The notes under the pieces: generated by a model | What the model saw: the letters and a program-made list of their open reading frames with translations, nothing else | Told to the model about the DNA's origin: nothing | Database searches by the model: none | NCBI RefSeq assembly: GCF_028288185.1 | Contig: NZ_JAQBOF010000037.1 | Span: forward strand, 1-64,000 | DNA: 64,000 nucleotides | Reading direction: 5' to 3' | Source: Mucilaginibacter sp. | Lineage (GTDB): Bacteria > Bacteroidota > Bacteroidia > Sphingobacteriales > Sphingobacteriaceae | Made by a program: the position numbers and the translations under genes | Part shown: positions 25,955 to 33,612 of the stretch, piece by piece | Numbering within the stretch: the stretch's first letter is position 1 | How the letters are laid out: every line of letters begins with the position of its first letter

Positions 25955-27895
25955 ATGTCTTACAAAAAACAAACTTCAGATTATTCTGAATCGATAGATA
26001 AAACACCGGCAGCTAAAACGCCATGGTCATGGTACAAAAAGTTTGGATTTCGTGTTCTGTTTGTATTCTTCCTAGCTATGTCTATCCCTTTTACGGGCAG
26101 TTGGTACAACAACGTATTTATGTTGGATTGGCTGCATCCGCATTACCGCGACCTTTATGATATAGCCCGCTTTCAACCAAGTTTCCGGTCCATTTTTGGC
26201 GGCCAAAGATATGGCGACATCACCGATGCGCCTACCGACAACAATGCACACGGAGGCGATGAAAAGAAAGACGGCAAACGCCATCGTGGCAATGCTGATA
26301 CCGCGCAGGCGGCAAATAATGGTGGCGAGGGACACCACAAACATCACCACAATAGAGATTTGACAGCAATAGCCGATAATGACAACGATACCGAGGAGCA
26401 TCATCGCCACAGAGATACAACCGGTGCCGCTTTTGCTAATGATAATCATGGCCTCCGCGACAGGCATCATCGGGATAGCATAACAGCAGATTCTCCTGGC
26501 CGTGGGTTGGCTAAAATTGGAGGACAAGGAAATAATAATGACCGGTTAGCTGATGCTTTGCCACCTAAAAGAAATTTTTTAGAAGATTATACCGATTGGG
26601 GTATAGCCTTATTAATTGGTATAGCAGGTGCTTTGATCTGGACCATGTTTGATCGTAAAAGTAAATCGTACAACATTTTATATTACTGGATCCGGGTTGT
26701 TGTGCGTTACCGCGCAGGTATAGGTATTATTGGATTTGGGTTTACCAAGCTATTCCCAACACAGATGCCATATCCATCATTGGGCTTATTGAATAGTAAT
26801 TTTGGCGATTTTACTGCACAAAAAATCTATTGGATGTCGGTAGGTATTGTACCGTGGTACCAGGTGTTTGGGGGAGTAGTCGAGATTGCCGCCGGTACGA
26901 TGCTATTCTTCAGAAAAACTACCACATTTGGCGCAATACTATTAATAGGTGCCCTGGGCGATATCACTTTTGTAAACTATGCTTATGACGGCGGCGTGCA
27001 TGTATACGCGTTCTATTTTGTATTGCTTGGCCTGTTCATAGCTGCTGATGATTTCCCTAAACTATATAACCTGTTGATATTGGAGCGCTATACCGTTCCG
27101 TGCAGGGTTTACCCTGATTTTAAAAAGCCATGGTTAAAGTATACTCGCATTGGCTTGAAGGTGCTTACGTTCATTATCTTTTTTGGTGTATTAACTTATA
27201 CCGAGGTAATAAACTTTAAGTATGATCCTTATAAGCAGCCATCAACCGCGGGAGTTAAAAAGCTAAGGGGTAATTATTATGTAACCGAGTTTAAAATTAA
27301 CGGGCAGGATATCCCTTACAACCCGCTTGATTCTACAAGATGGCAGGAGGCGACTTTCGAAAACTGGACAACACTAACCTTTAAAGTAAATCACCCCGTG
27401 TTGATAGATCCGTCAAACGGTGGCGGCAGCCCGATGCGGGATATCCAACGCACATTCGAGATCACCGGTGTCGCTGGTGGCGAACGCGCATTTCATTACT
27501 ATGCTGATACGGTAGATAAAGTCCTTTATCTGCAGGATAAAAACGTCATAGCCGCAAGGGGAGGCAGAGGTGGCCGCAGGAGTGGTGCAAAACGCAATGA
27601 CGGCGACAAACCAAAGGAAGACAACTGGATAAGTAAAACGGCTTGGCAGCATATTGGCAGCGAAAAAAACATGATCGACAAACGCGCATGGTCGACCAGG
27701 AGAGACAGAGAGTTTGCCGCCAAACAACGCGAACCAAAAAGAAACCGTATGGTATTGAAGTATGATACTACCGACGGTTCAAGAGTAATTTTGTCGGGTA
27801 TTAACGAACGTAAAGATTCTATTTATGTAGTGCTTGATCGTTATGACCGTAAATATGTATTACCGAAAAGTACTTTAAGCGCGGGTAAATATTAA
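25955..27895 (+). CDS. DoxX-like membrane protein with His/Asp-rich insert (second copy)
   Basis: Tandem paralogue of the previous gene, 646 residues. The same membrane core (RYRAGIGIIGFGFTKLFPTQ, FGGVVEIAAGTMLFFRKTTTFGAIL) and C-terminal beta-rich domain (RGNYYVTEFKINGQDIPYN) are present. Between the first helix and the core, about residues 88-200, lies a low-complexity insert with many His, Asp, Asn and Arg residues (EGHHKHHHNRD, EEHHRHRDT, RDRHHRDS). A basic Gly/Arg-rich stretch (RGGRGGRRSGAKR) interrupts the C-terminal domain. The insert is probably extracytoplasmic and could bind Cu, Zn or Ni. It looks like an expansion in one copy rather than a family feature. Confidence 0.75.
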   Translation: MSYKKQTSDYSESIDKTPAAKTPWSWYKKFGFRVLFVFFLAMSIPFTGSWYNNVFMLDWLHPHYRDLYDIARFQPSFRSIFGGQRYGDITDAPTDNNAHGGDEKKDGKRHRGNADTAQAANNGGEGHHKHHHNRDLTAIADNDNDTEEHHRHRDTTGAAFANDNHGLRDRHHRDSITADSPGRGLAKIGGQGNNNDRLADALPPKRNFLEDYTDWGIALLIGIAGALIWTMFDRKSKSYNILYYWIRVVVRYRAGIGIIGFGFTKLFPTQMPYPSLGLLNSNFGDFTAQKIYWMSVGIVPWYQVFGGVVEIAAGTMLFFRKTTTFGAILLIGALGDITFVNYAYDGGVHVYAFYFVLLGLFIAADDFPKLYNLLILERYTVPCRVYPDFKKPWLKYTRIGLKVLTFIIFFGVLTYTEVINFKYDPYKQPSTAGVKKLRGNYYVTEFKINGQDIPYNPLDSTRWQEATFENWTTLTFKVNHPVLIDPSNGGGSPMRDIQRTFEITGVAGGERAFHYYADTVDKVLYLQDKNVIAARGGRGGRRSGAKRNDGDKPKEDNWISKTAWQHIGSEKNMIDKRAWSTRRDREFAAKQREPKRNRMVLKYDTTDGSRVILSGINERKDSIYVVLDRYDRKYVLPKSTLSAGKY

Positions 27896-27907
27896 TAGGG
27901 CGTAGCT

Positions 27908-28519
27908 ATGCTAACAAAGATCATTAAGACGAAACTTACAGCCATTTTTAGCGGAGTGATATTAATCAGTTTGCTGGCATTTAAAGACAGGGCATTACAC
28001 CAATCATTCCAAATACAAGCCGGCGACACTACAAAGTGGCCGGCCAGGTTTGGTTTTGGCTATACCCCTACCGCGCAAGAAATAACGGCGTGGGATATAG
28101 ATGTGCGGCCAGATGGTAAAGGTTTACCCAAAGGGCAGGGTGATGTGGAAAAAGGCAAAGGTTTATATACTTTAAAATGCGCTTCCTGTCATGGTGCAAA
28201 CGGAGTTGAAACGGGTGCTAAACTACCCGGTCCAGCTTTGGTAGGTGATACAGCGGCCAAAAGTAAACCTAAAACCATTGGCAATTACTGGCCCTACGCC
28301 ACTACGTTGTTTGATTATGTGCGCCGGGCTATGCCTTATAACCAACCCGGCTCGTTGACAGATAATGAGGTTTACAGCATAACCGCTTACCTGCTTAACG
28401 CCAATAAAATAATCAAGGCAGGTGCGGTACTAAACGCTCAAAACCTGCCTAAAATAATTATGCCCGCAAAAAAGCTATTTATAATGGACGATCGTAAAGG
28501 AGGGCCCGAAGTTAAATAA
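27908..28519 (+). CDS. soxD: SoxD-like monohaem cytochrome c
   Basis: Electron acceptor of the SoxC-type dehydrogenase. Protein of 203 residues with an N-terminal signal or anchor helix. Haem c is attached at Cys91-x-x-Cys94-His95 (CASCHGANG). The stretch ITAWDIDVRPDGKGLPKG, then TIGNYWPYATTLFDYVRRAMPYNQPGSLTDNE and the C-terminal IMPAKKLFIMDDR, is the SoxD family pattern. The Met of RRAMPY is the likely sixth haem ligand. Classical SoxD from Paracoccus has two haem domains and is about twice as long, so this is a short form. Its stop shares a base with the ATG of the next gene. Confidence 0.85.
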   Translation: MLTKIIKTKLTAIFSGVILISLLAFKDRALHQSFQIQAGDTTKWPARFGFGYTPTAQEITAWDIDVRPDGKGLPKGQGDVEKGKGLYTLKCASCHGANGVETGAKLPGPALVGDTAAKSKPKTIGNYWPYATTLFDYVRRAMPYNQPGSLTDNEVYSITAYLLNANKIIKAGAVLNAQNLPKIIMPAKKLFIMDDRKGGPEVK

Positions 28520-29763
28520 TGAAAAAGAGCGATGAAAAACACACGGTATCAACTCCAACCAAAATAAGCCGCCGCGCTTTATTAGGTGGTATGGTTGCTG
28601 CCGCGATTTTACCAGTTAATACATTTGCCGGCTATGTGCAAACTAGTACGCCTGCTTTATCCGGGCCGGGTGACGACCCTATCAAAATACCGGGTCCCGG
28701 TCCGAGCCCGGTTGGTAAACGGTCGCCATTTGAGAACCCGGTACGTAAACCATCCGATATATCCTCGCGCACGCCTTTGCAGGATATGTATGGCACCATT
28801 ACGCCTGCCGATCTGCATTATGAACGCCATCACGCAGGTGTGCCGGTAATTGATCCTGCAAAACATGAGCTGCTTATACATGGACTGGTGGAAAGGCCCA
28901 TAAAATTTACCATGGCCGATCTGAAAAGGTTTCCATCGGTTACCCGTATTTGCTTTTTAGAATGCGCGGGTAATTTCCGCACAGGTAAAGAGGAGTTGAC
29001 ACCACAGGACGTATTAGGCTTAACTAGTCAAAGCGAGTGGACTGGCGTAATGTTATCAACTATATTCCGAGAAACAGGGATTAGTCCAAAAGCCAAATGG
29101 TTTTTAGCCGAAGGATCAGATGCTACAGTTATGGCCCGCAGTATACCTATTGCCAAAGCCTGGGATGATGCAATGATAGTTTACGCCCAAAATGGCGAAG
29201 CTATGCGGCCCGAACAGGGATATCCCATAAGACTGCTGTTGCCGGGCTTTGAGGGCAACATGAATATTAAATGGTTAAGGCGGATAGAATTATCAGACGA
29301 ACCTTACATGACCCGCGAAGAAACCTCTAAATATACCTACCCTGTAAAAGACAAGATAAGGATGTTTAGCTTTGAAATGGATGCACGTTCCATAATTACG
29401 TACCCATCTTATCCGCAAAAAGTAGAACGCGGCTGGATAGAGATCCGTGGCATAGCCTGGAGTGGCAGGGGCAAAATAGTAAAGGTTGAAGTAAGCACCG
29501 ATGTCGGAAAAAGTTGGCAGTTTGCAAACTTACAGGGGACAATACTAAGCAAGGCACACACATACTTTAGGCATTTGTGGAACTGGAACGGTGAGGCGAC
29601 AGAAATATTAAGCCGCGTTACAGATGAAACAGGCTATCTACAACCCACTTTAAAACAATTAATTGAAGCCCGCGGAACGGCCTTAGGCGGGTACCATATG
29701 AACCCTGTTACCGCGTGGCAAATAAAAGGAAATGGTACTGTTTTATTTAAAGTTGAAAGCTAG
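28519..29763 (+). CDS. soxC: SoxC-like molybdopterin sulfane/sulfite dehydrogenase
   Basis: Periplasmic Mo enzyme of the sulfite oxidase family, 414 residues. The N-terminal ISRRALLGGMVAAAILP is a twin-arginine signal, needed to export a cofactor-loaded enzyme. The Mo-coordinating Cys149 lies in FLECAGN. The LHYERHHAGVPVIDPAKHELLIHG motif and the GFEGNMNIKWLRRIEL segment are typical of SoxC. The C-terminal ~130 residues form the Mo-co dimerisation domain (GWIEIRGIAWSGRGKIVKVE). SoxC oxidises protein-bound sulfane sulfur; the other Sox genes (soxXA, soxYZ, soxB) are not in this window, so the substrate may be sulfite or a free sulfur compound. It overlaps soxD by one base. Confidence 0.87.
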   Translation: MKKSDEKHTVSTPTKISRRALLGGMVAAAILPVNTFAGYVQTSTPALSGPGDDPIKIPGPGPSPVGKRSPFENPVRKPSDISSRTPLQDMYGTITPADLHYERHHAGVPVIDPAKHELLIHGLVERPIKFTMADLKRFPSVTRICFLECAGNFRTGKEELTPQDVLGLTSQSEWTGVMLSTIFRETGISPKAKWFLAEGSDATVMARSIPIAKAWDDAMIVYAQNGEAMRPEQGYPIRLLLPGFEGNMNIKWLRRIELSDEPYMTREETSKYTYPVKDKIRMFSFEMDARSIITYPSYPQKVERGWIEIRGIAWSGRGKIVKVEVSTDVGKSWQFANLQGTILSKAHTYFRHLWNWNGEATEILSRVTDETGYLQPTLKQLIEARGTALGGYHMNPVTAWQIKGNGTVLFKVES

Positions 29764-29768
29764 ATAGG

Positions 29769-29835
29769 AGATAATAGGTAAGAGAATTATTACACGAACC
29801 TATTATCTATTAAATCCATATAATTAATAGATAAT
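29769..29835 (+). promoter_or_regulatory. Mutually exclusive hairpins between soxC and the FAD gene
   Basis: Strand A (29769-29779, agataataggt) pairs perfectly with B (29798-29808, acctattatct). Overlapping strand B' (29802-29812, attatctatta) also pairs perfectly with C (29825-29835, taatagataat). A:B and B':C cannot form together. A TATATTTG box follows at 29838-29845, without a clear -33 TTG. This may be an attenuator-like switch or an internal promoter. Confidence 0.45.
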
Positions 29836-29853
29836 AATATATTTGCAACGCAG

Positions 29854-31296
29854 ATGAGTTTTAAAAATCAAGATTATGATGCTGTAGTAGTTGGTTCGGG
29901 CCCTAATGGGCTTGCCGCGGCTATATTGTTGCAGCAACAAGGGTTGTCTGTGCTTTTACTAGAAGGGAAAGATAAAATTGGCGGTGGTTTACGTACCGAA
30001 GAATTGACGTTACCCGGTTTTTTTCATGATGTCTGCTCGGCGGTGCATCCAATGGCGGCGGCGTCTCCGTTCTTTGAAAGTTTACCTTTACGGCAGTTCG
30101 GGCTGGAATATATTTACCCGGATGTTGCTGCTGCGCACCCGTTTGATGATGGTACGGCAGCAATACTGCGAAAGTCTGTCGAAAAAACTGCGATATCATT
30201 AGGAGCGGACAAAGACGCATATTTAAAATTGATCGGTCCACTTGTTAAATCGTGGCCCAAAATATCGGCGGATGTTTTAAGGCCGCTGAGCTTTCCCTCT
30301 CATCCAATTGATACAGCTTTGTTTGCACTGAATGCTTTAGCCCCGGCAACACACCTGGCTAAACGGTTTAAAACCGAACAAGCCAAAGCATTATTCGCCG
30401 GAATGGCGGCACACAGTATCCAGTCGCTAAGCAATATCGCATCATCCGCAATCGCATTGGTATTAATAGCTAACGGACATTTGAAGGGTTGGGCCATCCC
30501 GATGGGCGGTTCAAAAAATATAGCCAAAGCGTTGGTAGATTATTTCATCAGCCTTGGTGGGGAGATAGAAACCAATACTTATATAACATCCCTTGACCAA
30601 TTGCCATCGGCAAAAGCTGTTTTGTTTGATGTAACACCCAGGCAGCTACTAAAAATAGCCGGGCATAAATTCTCTAATATCTACAAATGGCAATTGGAGC
30701 GCTATTGTTACGGGATGGGCGTATTTAAAGTGGATTGGGCATTGGCCGATACTATCCCTTTTACGGCTTATGGAGCGGGTACAGCCAGCACAGTACACAT
30801 TGGCGGCTCTTTAAATGAGATAGTAAGCAGCGAACAAGATAGCAGCGATGGCATTCATCCTGTTAAGCCTTTTGTATTGTTAACGCAACCCTCAGTATTT
30901 GACGATACCCGCGCACCTAAAGGAAAGCATGTAGCATGGGCCTATTGTCATGTACCCAATGGTTCAACAAAAGATATGACCGAACGCATCGAAAAGCAAA
31001 TAGAACGTTTTGCACCGGGTTTTCGCGAACGGATACTTGGCAGGCATACCATCAATACCGAGCAATTAGAACAATACAATCCTAATTATATAGGTGGCGA
31101 TATTAATGGAGGGATAATAGATATAAAACAATTGTTTACAAGGCCGGCGTTGCGCAGATCGCCATATCGCACGTCTGCAAAAGGGATCTACATTTGCTCG
31201 TCATCAACACCTCCGGGTGGCGGGGTACATGGTATGTGTGGGTATAATGCCGGTAAGCGTGCCTTAAAGGATATTTTTAACATCGAAATTAAATAA
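29854..31296 (+). CDS. FAD-dependent oxidoreductase (phytoene-desaturase-like)
   Basis: Protein of 480 residues with an N-terminal dinucleotide-binding motif VVVGSGPNGLAAAILLQQQG, followed by an acidic residue at the end of the second strand (LLEGKDKIGGGLRTEE). The C-terminal SSTPPGGGVHGMCGYNAGKRAL is the FAD-binding closing motif of the CrtI/amine-oxidase superfamily. The family covers desaturases and oxidases of many substrates. Lying inside the sulfur operon, it may oxidise an organosulfur intermediate, but nothing in the sequence identifies the substrate. A hairpin-rich 90-nt gap precedes it, so it may be regulated separately. Confidence 0.85.
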   Translation: MSFKNQDYDAVVVGSGPNGLAAAILLQQQGLSVLLLEGKDKIGGGLRTEELTLPGFFHDVCSAVHPMAAASPFFESLPLRQFGLEYIYPDVAAAHPFDDGTAAILRKSVEKTAISLGADKDAYLKLIGPLVKSWPKISADVLRPLSFPSHPIDTALFALNALAPATHLAKRFKTEQAKALFAGMAAHSIQSLSNIASSAIALVLIANGHLKGWAIPMGGSKNIAKALVDYFISLGGEIETNTYITSLDQLPSAKAVLFDVTPRQLLKIAGHKFSNIYKWQLERYCYGMGVFKVDWALADTIPFTAYGAGTASTVHIGGSLNEIVSSEQDSSDGIHPVKPFVLLTQPSVFDDTRAPKGKHVAWAYCHVPNGSTKDMTERIEKQIERFAPGFRERILGRHTINTEQLEQYNPNYIGGDINGGIIDIKQLFTRPALRRSPYRTSAKGIYICSSSTPPGGGVHGMCGYNAGKRALKDIFNIEIK

Positions 31297-31352
31297 CATC
31301 AATAAATATAATAACCAATAAACTAATTAATCTTAAAACCGAAATAACTGAT

Positions 31353-32744
31353 ATGACAACAAATGATAGTGAAACATCTGGTATAAAATCTTCCGGCTGG
31401 AAGGAATTCTGGTCGAAGGAAGACTGGTGGGCAGTTTGGCTTGGCCTGGGCATCGTTTGCCTGGCATATATCTTTTATCTGGCCGGCTCCAGCATTTCAT
31501 GGATTGCGGTGGCTCCGGCCAAATGGTCAACCCTGTCACAATTGGCTACACAATTTTCAAAGAACGGCATTAAGTATGTTGCTTTGCTCGCTGCTTGCTT
31601 AATTGTTTTTACTACTGTGGTTTCCTTTGTTGGGCAAAAGCCGAAGGCATTTATTCCATCTTTCATTTTTATATTTATATTTTCAACAATTATCTACGTC
31701 CTTGGTAGCTGGGATCAGGCCAATCGATATAACCTGGAACCGCCGCTGATGGCTCTTGCGCTAGGATTATTTATTTCAAATGTGATTGGATTGCCCCGTT
31801 GGCTGGATGCAGGGTTCCGCGTTGAATTTTTTATTAAATTGGGCATTGTATTGCTAGGAGCCACTTTGCCTTTTACGCTAATAATATGGGCCGGGCCGGT
31901 GGCTATTTTACAAGCTTCAATTGTTTCGTTAGTTACCTTTTTAACAATATTCTTTGTTGCCCGAAAGCTGGGTCTTGACCACCGGCTGGCAGCCGTATTG
32001 GGGGCAGGTGGTGCTGTTTGTGGGGTTTCAGCCTCAATAGCAGTTGCCGGAGCTGTACGGGCTAAAAAAGAACATCCGCCAATTGCTATAAGCTTGGTGG
32101 TATTTTGGGCTATCATTCTTATTTTCCTTTTGCCGTTGGTTTCACGTGTGCTTCACCTGCCTACAGGGGTAGCCGGTGCGTGGATCGGCACTTCTGAATT
32201 TGCGGACGCTGCCGGCTTGGCTGCCGCCCAATCTTATGGTAATTTAGCTGGAACACATTTAGGCATTTCAGGCACAGCAGAACAGGCACTTGCCTCATAT
32301 ACGCTGATCAAAGTTATTGGGCGGGATATTTGGATCGGTATCTGGTCGTTAGTATTGGCACTTATTTCAGTCACAGTTTGGGAACGTTCAGAAACCAATT
32401 CAAAAGTTCAAATTGGCCAGATATGGTGGCGCTTTCCTAAATTCGTGATCGGGTTTCTCATCGCTTCGGTGCTTACGACATTGATCGTCCATGGAAATAC
32501 GCTGGCTGATTATAATAAATTAGTTAAACCATCACTCATCATACCGATCACAGCATTACGTACCTGGGTATTCACCTTTAGTTTCTTAAGTATCGGATTG
32601 ACAACGCGATTCCGTGAATTAGCTGCTGCCGGTACCAAACCCTTTATCGCATTCACTTGCGGAGTTATTGTAAACGTGGCGTTGGGATACGTCTTGTCAA
32701 TAATCGTTTTCGGTCATTACTGGTCTGCTATTGTGACGCACTAA
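31353..32744 (+). CDS. YeiH-family putative sulfate exporter
   Basis: Integral membrane protein of 463 residues with about ten to eleven helices. It belongs to the YeiH family (putative sulfate or anion exporters), as shown by NVIGLPRWLDAGFRVEFFIKLGIVLLGATL, the Gly-rich LGAGGAVCGVSASIAVAGAV repeat in the middle, and the C-terminal PSLIIPITALRTWVFTFSFLSIGLTT. In this operon it is a plausible exit route for sulfite or sulfate made by SoxCD. The next small gene follows after 3 bp. Confidence 0.87.
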   Translation: MTTNDSETSGIKSSGWKEFWSKEDWWAVWLGLGIVCLAYIFYLAGSSISWIAVAPAKWSTLSQLATQFSKNGIKYVALLAACLIVFTTVVSFVGQKPKAFIPSFIFIFIFSTIIYVLGSWDQANRYNLEPPLMALALGLFISNVIGLPRWLDAGFRVEFFIKLGIVLLGATLPFTLIIWAGPVAILQASIVSLVTFLTIFFVARKLGLDHRLAAVLGAGGAVCGVSASIAVAGAVRAKKEHPPIAISLVVFWAIILIFLLPLVSRVLHLPTGVAGAWIGTSEFADAAGLAAAQSYGNLAGTHLGISGTAEQALASYTLIKVIGRDIWIGIWSLVLALISVTVWERSETNSKVQIGQIWWRFPKFVIGFLIASVLTTLIVHGNTLADYNKLVKPSLIIPITALRTWVFTFSFLSIGLTTRFRELAAAGTKPFIAFTCGVIVNVALGYVLSIIVFGHYWSAIVTH

Positions 32745-32747
32745 CGC

Positions 32748-33008
32748 ATGAAAATTTTTGATTCACTTCAACTGGGGAAAAGTATCGGTGCGACTTGTCA
32801 AAAGTGCGCCTATTTCCGAAATGACCCCGCTGTTATTGAAGATGCTTATCCCGGACTCACGATCATGAGTTCGGGGTTTGCTTCGGTCCGAGATCAGGAT
32901 GGTTTCTGCGATTACAATGAACTTTATCTTTCCGCAGGGGATAGTTGTCCACATTTTGTGTCCCGAACGTCTGAGTTTGATCAGGGGGACAAAACAATAA
33001 TTGATTAA
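32748..33008 (+). CDS. Small four-Cys protein ending the sulfur operon
   Basis: Protein of 86 residues without a signal peptide. It has Cys17-x-x-Cys20 (TCQKCAYFRNDP) and later Cys residues in DGFCDYNEL and DSCPHF, a pattern suited to an Fe-S cluster or a zinc site. ATG 32748 lies 3 nt after the YeiH stop, so translation is coupled. The family is not recognised. It could be an electron carrier or accessory factor for the operon; that is inference. Confidence 0.6.
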   Translation: MKIFDSLQLGKSIGATCQKCAYFRNDPAVIEDAYPGLTIMSSGFASVRDQDGFCDYNELYLSAGDSCPHFVSRTSEFDQGDKTIID

Positions 33009-33140
33009 CCGACTATTAGGTATTCAGCCTTTGTTATAGCTGTTATCGTCTTGTCTCTTGAAGTTCAAATATTAGCGATAGCTTGCATATCCTCCAAAAA
33101 GTTCGAGATTTGACCCGTTCCGTCTACCGAACGAGGACAA

Positions 33141-33183
33141 TGCAATGAAACTATTATTATATAATAGCGTTCATTGCATTTTT
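33141..33183 (+). terminator. Terminator of the sulfur operon
   Basis: Nine-bp outer stem (tgcaatgaa 33141-33149 with ttcattgca 33170-33178), small internal loop, then a seven-bp inner stem (ctattat with ataatag, loop tat), directly followed by ttttt. It lies 132 nt after the last stop codon. Confidence 0.75.
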
Positions 33184-33224
33184 CATTTACATCACTTACA
33201 ATAATCTTAATTTTGTAGCTATTT

Positions 33225-33249
33225 GTGTTCGAGTCCTATTCCCCCAACC
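33225..33249 (+). other. tRNA 3'-end-like fragment at a composition boundary
   Basis: gttcgagtcctattcccccaacc has the look of a tRNA T-loop (TTCGAGT) plus acceptor end, but no cloverleaf can be built upstream and the T stem does not pair. A weaker gttcgag... match lies near 33101. It sits where the DNA changes from AT-rich to GC-richer. It may be a leftover attachment site. In the rest of 33184-33612 I see no gene, only AT-rich sequence and a lone TACATTTG box near 33421. Confidence 0.3.
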
Positions 33250-33612
33250 GAGCGGGAGTATATATAACAGGCTGGTAATTCCTTGTTCTTAACTCATAAC
33301 TGATTGTTAATCAATATCATTCCAAATGTTTTTTAGAAAATTCTTGGTTCGATTAGAGGAATTTTAATATGGAAAACTAGTAGATGAGGACATAATTAAT
33401 AACTAAAGTCCGCAAACAGTTACATTTGTGATTTGAATATTGCGGAGTTAATAATAATCTGCATAAACGAAATCAGGATGGGTTGTTGCCGGCCGGAAAA
33501 ACTAAAAGAAGTTTTCGTTGTTAACCGCTTAATCTATTATTAATCATCATCATTTATGAGGCCTTCGGCAAGTATCACTGACGCAGCCTTGCTATTTTAT
33601 CGTTAATAAACC

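Noticed and set aside
26072..26527. 151-codon minus-strand frame in the second DoxX-like gene
   Set aside because: Shadow of the His-rich insert; the low-complexity coding sequence gives Met/Val/Ile-rich antisense frames.
33091..33140. Second tRNA-like piece near gttcgagatttgacccg
   Set aside because: Only the TTCGAG loop matches; no stems form and it is too short to call.
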